DNA from: Candidatus Caenarcanales bacterium
GTDB lineage: Bacteria; Cyanobacteriota; Vampirovibrionia; 2-02-FULL-35-15
Direction of reading: 5' to 3'
Length of the DNA stretch: 64,000 bases
Assembly: GCA_020050435.1 (NCBI GenBank)
Contig: JAGVKQ010000005.1
Location: 217,535 to 281,534 of the forward strand
The notes beneath the pieces were generated by a model. It saw only the letters and a list, made by a program, of their open reading frames with translations, had not been told where the DNA came from and did not search any database. This document shows, piece after piece, positions 1-8,544 of the stretch. Made by a program: the position numbers and the translations under genes. Within the stretch, counting starts at the first letter, position 1. The number at the start of each line of letters is the position of its first letter.

Positions 1-74
1 AATAAATCGGATGAATCCTATAACTTCAAGTAAGCTTATACAATTATAGCTTAAAATAAATTGGGTTTTCTTAC

Positions 75-509
75 TTACCCACCGGTTTGCTGAACAGGTA
101 TGAGTCTGCATTCAAAAGGAATATTACATACAGATTCAAGTGGTCCTTCTGGGCGTCCTATAGAAATAGTAACGTAATAAACCCCTGTTTCGCGTAAAGT
201 CAGCATCATTGAAAAAGAATCAATACACCAATGGCAAGAAATTGGTGGACTTGAGGTTATTGTAAATTGATTTTTTCTTTCAGCTAGTAATGCACCTGAG
301 GGAGTGAAAAGTTCAAGTTGTTGTAAAAAATTGCCCTGAGCATTTGTCCATTGATTGGCTACTACAAACTGTGACAGTGTGGCAGGTAAAGTAGGGGTCT
401 GAAAAACATTTTGTATGTTTAAAAGGTGTACAGCATGAGTAACCTTATCAAAACTTACTTGACTGCAAATGGCACCTATATTATGACGTGGTAAGCTGTC
501 GGGATTCAT
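75..509 (-). CDS. hypothetical protein, 144 aa, probably beta-rich
   Basis: I do not recognise this protein. It has no signal peptide or membrane segment. The sequence is rich in alternating hydrophobic residues, with phrases such as TGVYYVTISIGR and LELFTPSGALLAE that suggest a beta-sandwich. There are five cysteines. The start is supported by the promoter: on the minus strand a perfect TATAAT ends exactly 7 nt before the ATG and there is no Shine-Dalgarno sequence, so the mRNA is probably leaderless. It is read in the same direction as, and downstream of nothing but its own promoter, with the CtpA gene ending 27 nt further right. Function is unknown; that it is a real gene is likely from composition and promoter. 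Confidence 0.65.
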   Translation of the reverse strand: MNPDSLPRHNIGAICSQVSFDKVTHAVHLLNIQNVFQTPTLPATLSQFVVANQWTNAQGNFLQQLELFTPSGALLAERKNQFTITSSPPISCHWCIDSFSMMLTLRETGVYYVTISIGRPEGPLESVCNIPFECRLIPVQQTGG

Positions 510-516
510 GGATTAT

Positions 517-522
517 ATTATA
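517..522 (-). promoter_or_regulatory. -10 box of a leaderless promoter
   Basis: A perfect TATAAT on the minus strand lies 7 nt before the ATG of the 144-aa gene. That spacing places the transcription start at or next to the A of the start codon. No ribosome binding site is present. Confidence 0.5.
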
Positions 523-535
523 CAATATCTCTCTA

Positions 536-1714
536 TTAGTTACCCAGGGCTATTTCTTTTCTATTTAAGCTCTCAAGAATCTCTTTAGCCCTGACTAATT
601 GTTGTTTATCATTATTAATTACTTCATCAGGAGTAATCCCTATTTTATTTATACATTTGCCAGATGGTGTTAGGTAAGCAGCTATTGTTATGTGTAAGGC
701 TGACTCATCAGGAAGTTTAATCACTTCTTGTATAAGTCCTTTTCCATATGTTTTTTTCCCGATAACAATTGCTCTTTTATTTTCTTTTAATGCACTTACT
801 AATATTTCACTTGCACTTGCTGTATTTTCATTTACTAAAATAATAATATTTGAATTCTTTGAATCGGATAAATTATTTGGTCTTGCTATTTCATCTTTTT
901 TTTGTGTTTTAGTTACCGTGCTTACAATTTGACCATTATCTAAAAACATATCAGCTATTTCAACAGCATTTTTAAAGAGTCCGCCTGTATTATTTCTTAA
1001 ATCAATAATAATGTCTTTTGACATGGCTTTAGTGAGTTCCTCCCTGAATAAACTGCTAGTGTTTTGTGGAATAAACGAATCTATTCTTATGAGTGTAATA
1101 TCCCCATCTAAACTTTTACTCGAAACATTTTTTAAATTTAACTGCTCTCTTTTTATGGTTTTAAATAATGTTTTGTTTCCTCTTTGAAGTTCAAGTGTAA
1201 CTTTCGAGTCCTTATCACCTCTAAGCAGATTTGAAACTTGGATGGAAGTGAGATTTCTAGCATCTTTTTCATTTACTGTAACTATTAAATCTTGTGGTTG
1301 TATTCCTTCTTTAAAAGCTGGACTGTCTTCGATTACATTTGTAATAAATGGTTTTACATTTGCAAGTTTAATCCCAATACCTACAAAAGAAGATCTCATT
1401 AAATTTAACTCATCTTTGAATTCCTCTTTAGAAAGAAGTTTTGTGTATGGATCATTCAACTCTTTAATTAATACATTTATTTCTTTGTGGGCATCATTTA
1501 TGTTTTTGACTTTTTTATTTTCTAATTTATTGAAATCAATATTTGTTCTAAAATAAAATTTATTTTTTAAGTTTTTAATTGCTTCTTTGTAAACTAGATT
1601 TGCTTTTACTGACTCTTCTGTATTTGCATTTGTTTTTTGTTCAGTTGTTAAAAGCAATAGAGATATTAAAGAAAGAGAAAGCGTGAGTGTAAGTGTTTTT
1701 ATTCTGTAATTCAT
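536..1714 (-). CDS. ctpA: S41 carboxyl-terminal processing protease (CtpA-like)
   Basis: This is an exported serine protease of the C-terminal processing family (peptidase S41), which acts in the periplasm or envelope and trims or degrades proteins from the C-terminus. Residues 1-30 form a signal peptide with a Leu/Ser-rich core. A PDZ domain follows at about 110-190 (VGIGIKL...SPAFKEGIQPQDLIV). The catalytic core has NTASASE and TYGKG; by comparison with E. coli Tsp the Ser/Lys dyad is Ser300 and Lys325, spaced 25 residues as in Tsp. At 392 aa it has the usual length of bacterial Ctp proteases and is complete. It stands alone with no obvious adaptor or substrate gene beside it. Confidence 0.9.
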   Translation of the reverse strand: MNYRIKTLTLTLSLSLISLLLLTTEQKTNANTEESVKANLVYKEAIKNLKNKFYFRTNIDFNKLENKKVKNINDAHKEINVLIKELNDPYTKLLSKEEFKDELNLMRSSFVGIGIKLANVKPFITNVIEDSPAFKEGIQPQDLIVTVNEKDARNLTSIQVSNLLRGDKDSKVTLELQRGNKTLFKTIKREQLNLKNVSSKSLDGDITLIRIDSFIPQNTSSLFREELTKAMSKDIIIDLRNNTGGLFKNAVEIADMFLDNGQIVSTVTKTQKKDEIARPNNLSDSKNSNIIILVNENTASASEILVSALKENKRAIVIGKKTYGKGLIQEVIKLPDESALHITIAAYLTPSGKCINKIGITPDEVINNDKQQLVRAKEILESLNRKEIALGN

Positions 1715-1840
1715 TTTGTTTGTTCTTTTATAATAAAGCTGCTTATCTTCGAATTGTGATACCTTGTTATAGAGGTATATTTATCTTAGGTGAAATGTCC
1801 CTTAACCTTCAATGAGAAAACATTAATTCTTAATTAATTT

Positions 1841-2914
1841 ATGATGTTATTTTTATCTTTTTTAGCTTCTTTAACTGCAATTCTAATTGTTTGTGTATTT
1901 TTTAGTAATTCTGTGGAGTGGCTTGGCGAAAAATTAAATCTTTCTCATGGAGTTACTGGAAGCATTTTAGCAGCAGTTGGAACGGCTTTACCTGAGACTA
2001 TTGTTCCACTTGTAGCAATTTTTTGGGGAGTAAATAATGCTGAGTTAAAAGACATTATTCTTGGCAATCATACACTTTCTTCTTCAAGTGAAATAAGTCT
2101 TGGTGCAATAATTGGTGCACCTTTTATGTTAGCTACACTTGCATTCTTTTTAATAGGACTTAGTAGTTATACATACTTTAAGTCAGGTAGAAGAAAAAGC
2201 ATAGAAATAAAAGTAGATAAGACCGTTTTAAATAGAGACTTAACTTTTTTCTTAATTTCATATTCACTTGCTTTCTTAGCAGTTTTTATAAATCCACACT
2301 GGGTACATGTTTTATTTGCAGTTGTATTACTTCTAATGTATGGTCTTTATTTATATTTGACTATTACAGAAGAAAGTAATAGTAATTATAAAGGAGAAGA
2401 ACTAGAGGAAAACCTGGACCCTTTTTTACTCGGAAAGATTTTTAAGAAACATGAAAACAATCCTTCACTTTTTTTGATTTGGGTTCAATTAATTCTTTCA
2501 TTGCTTATGCTTCTATTTACAGCTCATTTCTTTGTAGATGTAATAAAAGATGTTTCTCATCATCTTAGTTTTCCTGCATTTGTAATAAGTTTGCTTTTAA
2601 CACCACTTGCTACAGAGCTTCCAGAAAAGTTTAATAGCTGGATGTGGATTAGGCAAAGAAAAGATACTCTTGCTGTGGGAAATATTTCAGGCGCTCTTGT
2701 TTTTCAAAGTACTTTTCCTGTTTCAATAGGCCTTTTATTTACTACCTGGCAGGTGAAGTCAATTCTTTCTTATGCTACATTTGTTTTTTGCATAATTAAC
2801 ACGCTTATCATTTTGATTGCACTTAAGCAAAATAAATTAAACTATAAGACCTTTCTTTTCTGCGGAATAGCCTATTTGATTTATTTAGTCTTGGTTTTTG
2901 GCGAGATTAGGTAG
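1841..2914 (+). CDS. sodium/calcium exchanger family (CaCA) membrane protein
   Basis: A polytopic inner-membrane cation antiporter of the CaCA superfamily, 357 aa with about ten hydrophobic segments. The two alpha-repeats are visible: GTALPETIVPL near residue 47, with the Glu and Pro needed for ion binding, followed by a GAIIGAP turn; and LLTPLATELPEKFNS near 248, followed by GNISGALVFQSTFP. A hydrophilic loop lies between the halves at about 180-205. The ion specificity (Ca2+ versus other cations) cannot be read from the sequence. The gene opens with two consecutive ATG codons and no clear Shine-Dalgarno site, so either ATG could be used. It ends just before a strong hairpin terminator. Confidence 0.85.
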   Translation: MMLFLSFLASLTAILIVCVFFSNSVEWLGEKLNLSHGVTGSILAAVGTALPETIVPLVAIFWGVNNAELKDIILGNHTLSSSSEISLGAIIGAPFMLATLAFFLIGLSSYTYFKSGRRKSIEIKVDKTVLNRDLTFFLISYSLAFLAVFINPHWVHVLFAVVLLLMYGLYLYLTITEESNSNYKGEELEENLDPFLLGKIFKKHENNPSLFLIWVQLILSLLMLLFTAHFFVDVIKDVSHHLSFPAFVISLLLTPLATELPEKFNSWMWIRQRKDTLAVGNISGALVFQSTFPVSIGLLFTTWQVKSILSYATFVFCIINTLIILIALKQNKLNYKTFLFCGIAYLIYLVLVFGEIR

Positions 2915-2968
2915 AAAACTGATTAAGGTGTCATTTTTATGGTATAATCACCATACTTATCAGTTTTT
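2915..2968 (+). terminator. hairpin terminator, with an internal -10 box for the next gene
   Basis: AAAACTGAT at 2915-2923 pairs with ATCAGTTTT at 2959-2967, inner GGTG/CACC also pair, and the 3' arm ends in a T-run. This fits a Rho-independent terminator for the exchanger gene. TATAAT at 2943-2948 inside the hairpin is well placed to be the promoter of the gene at 3014, so the element may serve both genes. Confidence 0.55.
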
Positions 2969-3013
2969 CTTATCTAACAAAGAAGTTTAAATGTAAATTA
3001 AAAGAGGTGGCCA

Positions 3014-3619
3014 ATGCCAAATGATAATTTAACACCAGAACAAGGTTCAGCAGTTCAAATCGGTGAAACTATTCAGCATGCAATCGTCGGAGTAATGGAT
3101 GGAAGCAGTACTATTTTTAGATCAATGATTGGTACTATAAAAGATTCATCAATCTTTGCTATCAGATCGGGAAAAGAAGTTACTCATGAAGCAACAGATG
3201 CTGTATTTAGCACTTTAAAAAAAGGTATTGAAGAAACTAGAAATATCTCTATAGAAGGGACAAAAGTTGCCTTTGCTTTTGCAAATGAATTAGGTAGAAA
3301 TTTAAAATCAAGCATTATCGGTACAGTAGAAGGTAGTCATGAAGTCTGTGTAAAAACGGCAGATACTGCAGGAAAAACAGTAGTAGATCTTACTCAGAAT
3401 GTTTATAACGTAGGTGAAAAAGTAGGCACCATTGCTAAGAGTGCTTCCATAAACACTATTCATGGTACAGCAGAAGTTGGCAATGAACTTTTTGGAAAAA
3501 TTAAATCAGGAGTTAATGGAGTAATTAATATTGAAAATATTAAATTCGGTAGAAAAAAAGTAGAAGAAACGCCACGTCGGAGTGCCTTTACGCCACCTGA
3601 TGTCATAGAGAATAATTGA
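3014..3619 (+). CDS. hypothetical amphipathic-helix protein, 201 aa
   Basis: I do not recognise a family. The protein is soluble, with no signal peptide, and is made of repeated amphipathic helical segments rich in Gly, Thr, Val and Lys (for example GTIKDSS, GTKVAFAFANELG, GTVEGSHEV, GTAEVGNELFGKIKSG). This pattern of loosely repeated, roughly 11-residue helical motifs is seen in membrane- or granule-surface proteins such as phasins, but that is only a resemblance. The C-terminus is basic and then acidic. A good Shine-Dalgarno site (AGAGGTGG) precedes the ATG, and a TATAAT box at 2943 gives a plausible promoter. Confidence 0.7.
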   Translation: MPNDNLTPEQGSAVQIGETIQHAIVGVMDGSSTIFRSMIGTIKDSSIFAIRSGKEVTHEATDAVFSTLKKGIEETRNISIEGTKVAFAFANELGRNLKSSIIGTVEGSHEVCVKTADTAGKTVVDLTQNVYNVGEKVGTIAKSASINTIHGTAEVGNELFGKIKSGVNGVINIENIKFGRKKVEETPRRSAFTPPDVIENN

Positions 3620-3720
3620 TAGAAAGATAAAATTTCTCTAATCTTTGTTTATTCCAAGTATTTTTAACTGTTTCTTAATATAAGATTAGTATTGATTTGG
3701 AATGATCTTTTTATAGAGAT

Positions 3721-5571
3721 ATGAATTATTTTGTTTACAATTTTAAAAAAGCAGTTAGGAAAATCTTTTCGATTCTTCTTTCTATTATGATTTTAATGGG
3801 AGTAACTTCTTATAATCCTGGAGTTACAGCTTTTACAATAGTGTGTGGAGTTACTCCAGGATATGAAAATTGTTTTAATGCCCCTAATCCTCTCACGTGC
3901 TCTGCTTCACCCAATGGAGGATGTAGCATCCTGGATCCGGTTCACAGATGTTCTGGCATAAATGGAATTATGGCTTGTTGCTGTCCAGTGAAGGATTGTG
4001 GTATTGCATGCATGGAAAGAGATGTTAACAGTGGACCACCAGGAGTTAAATATACTAGTGGATCTGATGCTACTTCTCCTCTTCCTCCATATGGATGCGG
4101 TTCTACAAGTACTCCTGAGCATTTTCCTAGAAGAACACATGGCATCGTAGGAATGAATCAAATATGTTGCTGTATGGCACCAGCTATAAACTGTGATAAC
4201 ACTGCTGCTGGTGGGTGTATGGGTTATTTTATGAACGGAGTTCCTTTTAGCCCTACTATATCAAACCCTACTTGTGGAAGTGGCTTTGAAAAAAATGCAA
4301 CTAACACTTGTTGTTGTCCCATAGATTGTAGTATTAATGGTATTTGTGCTGGATATACTCAGGGAGAACCATTAAGCGATGGTGCTTCTTCTTGTACTGC
4401 AAATTGGGAAGTTGTGAATCAGTGCTGTTGTGGGCCTTGTATTGATCCGCCAGGACCCGCTTCCTGTCGAATTGTTTTACGTGAAGTAAATGGCAAAACA
4501 GTTAGATATAGCTCATGCCCAATTCCTACGCCGACACCTACTGCAACACCTACTGCAACACCTACTGCAACAGCGACTGCAACAGCGACTGCAACTGCGA
4601 CTGCAACAGCGACTGCAACAGCGACAGCAACTGCGACAGCAACAGCAACTGCTAGTGCTACAGCGACACCAAGTGCAACAGCAACACCGAGTGCTACAGC
4701 TTCATCATCATCTACTGGTTGCCCTTCAGGTCAAATTAATTGTGGATCAGGATGTATGAATGGAAATTGTTGTGATGATACAAATTGTACTTTTGAAGTT
4801 ACTTATTGTGTTGCTAATACTTGTGTTCCAATTTCTATGGGATGTAGAGTGATTTCTAAAATTGTTAAAGGTAAGACTACTAAATTTATTACATGTGGTA
4901 GCGTCACAACCTCTACTTCAGCTCCATCAACAGTCAAATTTTCTGGAACATGTACCCAGCCAGGAATTAGACTAGTACAGCCTTTTGCACCGGGTCAGGC
5001 ATTAAATTATATTGGAATTAGTGCTGGACTTTCTTCTTCATGGATGATTGGTGAGTATGTAACCCTAGGAACTCAACTTTTTACTATTAATGAAATTCGC
5101 CCAGTTGGTGCAGCAACATTTGACATTGTTGTACTTAATCAAAGACCTGCTATTACTTACCCTACTTGTACAGAAGTAGTTTATAGGGGTGCTTTAAAAG
5201 TCACAACTCCTACGCTAACTTCTATTCCAACACCTACTCCTTTCTCTGTTACAGAACGAACATATAATTCTGTGAATAAAAAACCGTTGTGTGAAAATGT
5301 AGAAGTTCCAAATACTTCTCTTTTCTTGCCTAGTATTTGTATAGATGGTGGACTGTGTAAAGGAGAAAATGAAATATGTGGCTTATCTTCTGCTGAGGAT
5401 AGTTTTGGAAGAGAGTTTTTAAAATGTGGTTGCTTTAAAAAATGCTCTAATTTAAATGCACCATCATGTTCAGAAGGATATTGTTATCCTGATGTATGTG
5501 GTGTAATTTCTGATCCTGAAAATCCAGATAAAAAAATATGTGGGTGTGTGAAAAAAGATGAAGATGAATAG
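3721..5571 (+). CDS. secreted Cys-Cys-Cys module protein with Thr/Ala/Pro linker
   Basis: A 616-aa exported protein of unknown function. Residues 1-38 are a signal peptide (basic start, then SILLSIMILMG). Residues about 40-250 hold four related cysteine modules, each closing on a CCC triplet (MACCCPVKDC, QICCCMAPAINC, NTCCCPIDC, NQCCCGPC). A low-complexity linker of Pro-Thr, then nearly pure Thr-Ala dipeptides, runs from about 268 to 326. It is followed by a GNCCDDTNC segment, a Cys-poor beta-rich region (about 400-510) and a second Cys-rich tail. The high Cys content implies disulfides or metal binding outside the cytoplasm. It overlaps the start of a paralogue at 5558, so the two are one operon. 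Confidence 0.85.
   Translation: MNYFVYNFKKAVRKIFSILLSIMILMGVTSYNPGVTAFTIVCGVTPGYENCFNAPNPLTCSASPNGGCSILDPVHRCSGINGIMACCCPVKDCGIACMERDVNSGPPGVKYTSGSDATSPLPPYGCGSTSTPEHFPRRTHGIVGMNQICCCMAPAINCDNTAAGGCMGYFMNGVPFSPTISNPTCGSGFEKNATNTCCCPIDCSINGICAGYTQGEPLSDGASSCTANWEVVNQCCCGPCIDPPGPASCRIVLREVNGKTVRYSSCPIPTPTPTATPTATPTATATATATATATATATATATATATATATASATATPSATATPSATASSSSTGCPSGQINCGSGCMNGNCCDDTNCTFEVTYCVANTCVPISMGCRVISKIVKGKTTKFITCGSVTTSTSAPSTVKFSGTCTQPGIRLVQPFAPGQALNYIGISAGLSSSWMIGEYVTLGTQLFTINEIRPVGAATFDIVVLNQRPAITYPTCTEVVYRGALKVTTPTLTSIPTPTPFSVTERTYNSVNKKPLCENVEVPNTSLFLPSICIDGGLCKGENEICGLSSAEDSFGREFLKCGCFKKCSNLNAPSCSEGYCYPDVCGVISDPENPDKKICGCVKKDEDE
4525..4700 (+). repeat. Thr-Ala coding minisatellite
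   Basis: Short imperfect tandem units of ACTGCAACAGCG and ACACCTACTGCA type encode the Pro-Thr/Thr-Ala linker. Units are multiples of 3 nt, so copy-number changes would lengthen or shorten the linker without breaking the frame. Confidence 0.75.
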
Positions 5572-6418
5572 AATAAATATAAAAAATAGATTGATGAGCA
5601 TTGTATTTTTAATACTGTTGATAGCTACTAGTTTTTTTAATTGTTCTTTTGCTGCACCTGCTTCTTTTGGATGTGGAATAAGTCCTGGATACACTAATTG
5701 TATAAATGGTAATAATACTTACTCAGGGGCTTCATGTAGCGCTACTAGCACAACAGCAGTTTGCAATTCTGGTGATTATAAAAGATGTAGGTCACTTTTT
5801 GCTGGAGGAATGTTAATTAATTGTTGTTGTAAAGAAACTAGTTGTGATGATGCATGTAGAGGTAATACCTCAGGTTTTCCATCATGTACTTCTGGCGGCA
5901 ATTATGCTTCAGGAAGAGATTGGCATGCTTTAAATACTTGTAATTCATTTGAAGATCAAAAATTCTTTAGTCCTATTGGATGTGGTGCTGTGGGCAGTAT
6001 AGAAAGTCAGAATAAATGTTGTTGTACTAGACCAAATTGTGGAAATGCTAATGGCGAGGGTTGTGCAGGCTATTCAGATCCTGGTCAGGTTGTTATGGGA
6101 GGCTCATGTCCAGCTCTTGGAGGACCTTTTAATGTAGAAGGAATGTGTTGTTGTCCAGTAGACTGTGGAGTTGTTTGTGGTGTTGGAGGAAGTCCTGCTA
6201 CTGGAAGTACATGTCCAGATGGATCATATTTAAATAGTCAATGTTGCTGTCAGGCTAATTGTGGAAATGGTCCGGGTGCTTATTGTGAAGGTTTTGATGG
6301 GGGAAGTGCTTCTGTTGGAGGGATTTGTCTGACTGGAGAGTATCCAAGAGGACCAAATAATGTTTGTTGTTGTACAGGAATGTTTACTCAGCCGCCAGGG
6401 ACTGTAGCATGTCCGTGA
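5558..6418 (+). CDS. secreted Cys-Cys-Cys module protein, paralogue of the upstream gene
   Basis: A 286-aa exported protein made almost entirely of the cysteine module seen at 3721. Residues 1-32 are a signal peptide ending near SFAAPA. Five modules follow, each ending in CCC (INCCCKETSC, NKCCCTRPNC, GMCCCPVDC, SQCCCQANC, NVCCCTGMF), with the opening CGISPGYTNC matching CGVTPGYENC of the upstream gene. There is no Thr-Ala linker, and the protein stops soon after the last CCC. The start overlaps the 3' end of the upstream gene by 14 nt, which suggests translational coupling. Tandem duplication of a module gene is the likely origin. Function is unknown; a disulfide-rich surface or matrix protein is a guess. 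Confidence 0.85.
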   Translation: MKMNRINIKNRLMSIVFLILLIATSFFNCSFAAPASFGCGISPGYTNCINGNNTYSGASCSATSTTAVCNSGDYKRCRSLFAGGMLINCCCKETSCDDACRGNTSGFPSCTSGGNYASGRDWHALNTCNSFEDQKFFSPIGCGAVGSIESQNKCCCTRPNCGNANGEGCAGYSDPGQVVMGGSCPALGGPFNVEGMCCCPVDCGVVCGVGGSPATGSTCPDGSYLNSQCCCQANCGNGPGAYCEGFDGGSASVGGICLTGEYPRGPNNVCCCTGMFTQPPGTVACP

Positions 6419-6448
6419 AAGCGATGTTACTCTTGCCTTCCATCTTAC

Positions 6449-7786
6449 TTAGTTCACTATTCTTTTACCTGCCAACAATCCAGCAGCTTCACCCATAGCA
6501 AAACAATTTGGCTGAATACGTGCTGAGCCTTGTGCCTCAAACGTAGCAGATAAACATCTTCCAGCTACTATTAAATTCTTAACTTCATTTTCTTTTGGAA
6601 GCAGTGAGCGAAGTGGAATATCATAAAAATCACCTTTTGGTGGATGGCGGAGTTGTCCTTTTTCACCTATCTTAGATGGATGAATATCAATTGGCCAATT
6701 AGAACTAGCAATTCCATCATCAAACTTTTTAGCATTTAAAATATCTTCTGCAGTTAAAACATATTGTCCTTTTAATCTTCTGGATTCCCTTATGCCTATA
6801 TGTGGTGCTATCTGGGAAAGATATGCATTCTTAAATCCGGGTAAATATTTTTTTGTAAAATTACTAATTCTTTTTATCATTTGTCTTCCATGAGTTAAAA
6901 CCCATGAAGTATCTTCATTGTTTAAAGGATTTAATGTTTTATCTTCTGGTGTAATTCTAGGGCAATTAAAAGCCATAAGTCCTGGTGATCCAGGGACTGA
7001 GAAAATCTGAAAATAAGCAGCATCTTCTTTTTCTAAATCCCCATTTTTTAAAGCATCATCAAAAAATGGTTTTAATGTCCAATCTCTCTCATATGTAAAA
7101 GCGCTACTGAGTAAAATATCTCCATTGTCTAATTTATATACAGGAGAATCATCTGTTTTATCATTTTCACTTAACCATTTACCAAAAGTTTCAAGGTCTA
7201 CATTGCTCATCATGAAACGAAGTGACATAGCTTGCCTGGCTCCAGCACTTCCTTCTTCATAGCCTGCTCCAGATAAAGCTATAAGGTCACCATCTCCACT
7301 GCAGTCGATAAACTGTTTACCAGAAATAGAAAAACATCCCGCTTTATTCAGGATATATGCTGCTTCCAGTATGGGTTTATTGCAATAAACCCCTATGATT
7401 TGATTATCAAACATTAGTTTCACGCCAGCTTCTGTACATATGTCATCTAGTACTATTTTATAAATTTCAGGATTAAACCAGCCTGGATTGCCATCTTTGA
7501 AACGGGCACCACCACCAGCTTTGACGAGCCTGTCGCAAACTTCGGCAAAAATACCTTTGGTAAGGAGAGACGGGGTCGCCCCTTCTATACAGAGAGCATT
7601 TTTCATCATAGGTGTGACTAATGCACCCGTAGCCATACCACCAAGAAAAGTACTTTTTTCTATCAAAATAGTTTTAGCGCCTGATCTGGCTGCACTAACT
7701 GCAGCTGCTACTCCAGCTGAACCACCACCTGCTACTAATACATCACAGGGTTTTAGATCTTTATAAGAGATTTCTAGCTTTTTCAT
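6449..7786 (-). CDS. FAD-dependent oxidoreductase (FAD_oxidored family)
   Basis: A 445-aa flavoprotein of the FAD_oxidored (PF12831-like) group. The N-terminus holds the dinucleotide fold: VAGGGSAGVAAAVSAARSG, followed by the acidic end of strand two in ILIEKS. ATGALVTPM, CSGDGDLIALSGAG and the C-terminal FAD segment LIVAGRCLSA...IQPNCFAMGEAAGLLA are all typical of the family. The substrate is unknown; relatives are annotated only as FAD-dependent oxidoreductases. No signal peptide, so cytoplasmic. Its ATG overlaps the tatD stop by 4 nt, so it is the second gene of a tatD operon. The length is normal and the gene looks intact. Confidence 0.85.
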   Translation of the reverse strand: MKKLEISYKDLKPCDVLVAGGGSAGVAAAVSAARSGAKTILIEKSTFLGGMATGALVTPMMKNALCIEGATPSLLTKGIFAEVCDRLVKAGGGARFKDGNPGWFNPEIYKIVLDDICTEAGVKLMFDNQIIGVYCNKPILEAAYILNKAGCFSISGKQFIDCSGDGDLIALSGAGYEEGSAGARQAMSLRFMMSNVDLETFGKWLSENDKTDDSPVYKLDNGDILLSSAFTYERDWTLKPFFDDALKNGDLEKEDAAYFQIFSVPGSPGLMAFNCPRITPEDKTLNPLNNEDTSWVLTHGRQMIKRISNFTKKYLPGFKNAYLSQIAPHIGIRESRRLKGQYVLTAEDILNAKKFDDGIASSNWPIDIHPSKIGEKGQLRHPPKGDFYDIPLRSLLPKENEVKNLIVAGRCLSATFEAQGSARIQPNCFAMGEAAGLLAGKRIVN

Positions 7787-8544
7787 ATATTAAACAACCT
7801 CTTGGCATTTTGTGATGTTACTTCACCCACCTCTTCTATAGATATCTCTTTTAATTTAGCAATCTCTTCAGCCACATGGATTACAAATTTTGGCTCATTT
7901 CTTTTTCCACGATGAGGAATGGGGGCTAAAAATGGAGAATCTGTTTCAATCAATATTTTTTCAAGTGGGATTTCTTTAGCTGCTTCTTTTATGGGAAGGG
8001 AGTTTTTAAAAGTCACTATTCCTGAAAAAGAGATATAAAACCCTATTTCAATAGCTTCCATCGCTGCTTTTAAATCTCCAGTAAAACAATGAAAGACTCC
8101 AGCCTTTGGCTTTTCATCTTTTAATATTTCAAAAGTTTCATCAAAAGCATCTCTTGTGTGAATAATGAGGGGAAGGTTAACTTCTTTTGCTATTTTCACC
8201 TGTTCTCTAAAGACAAAAAGCTGTGTTTCTTTGGGACTAAGATTATAGTAATAGTCTAAACCCGTTTCACCTATTGCTACTACCTTTTCTTCTTTTGAGT
8301 AATTTATGATCTCTTCTTTACTAGTATTTGTCCAGGTTTTAGCTTCATGTGGGTGAATTCCTACACTAGAATAGATGTTTTCATACCTTTTTGTTAACTT
8401 AAGATTTTCTTTTATCTCTTCAAGGTTATCGCAGGACTGGACAAGATGTGTAATGTTGTTGGAGAATGCTTGTTGTATGACTTCATCTCTGTCATCATTA
8501 AAACGATCTAAAATTAAGTGAGAGTGTGAGTCTATAAAATGCAT
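7783..8544 (-). CDS. tatD: TatD family metal-dependent hydrolase/DNase
   Basis: A 253-aa TIM-barrel metallohydrolase of the TatD/YcfH family, typically a metal-dependent 3'-5' exonuclease or a D-aminoacyl/quality-control hydrolase. The metal ligands are all visible: DSHSHL at residues 5-10, the Glu of AIGETGLDYY, His in LIIHTRDA, His in VFHCFTG and Asp in LIETDSPFLAP. The start cannot move inward because DSHSH begins at residue 5. The start codon shares the sequence CATG with the start of the divergent histidine kinase gene, so the two coding regions overlap by 2 nt and each promoter must lie inside the other gene. Confidence 0.92.
   Translation of the reverse strand: MHFIDSHSHLILDRFNDDRDEVIQQAFSNNITHLVQSCDNLEEIKENLKLTKRYENIYSSVGIHPHEAKTWTNTSKEEIINYSKEEKVVAIGETGLDYYYNLSPKETQLFVFREQVKIAKEVNLPLIIHTRDAFDETFEILKDEKPKAGVFHCFTGDLKAAMEAIEIGFYISFSGIVTFKNSLPIKEAAKEIPLEKILIETDSPFLAPIPHRGKRNEPKFVIHVAEEIAKLKEISIEEVGEVTSQNAKRLFNI

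Noticed and set aside
4490..4759. Gln/Leu-rich frame on the plus strand
   Set aside because: It is an out-of-frame reading of the Thr-Ala minisatellite in the 3721 gene; no ribosome binding site and low complexity.
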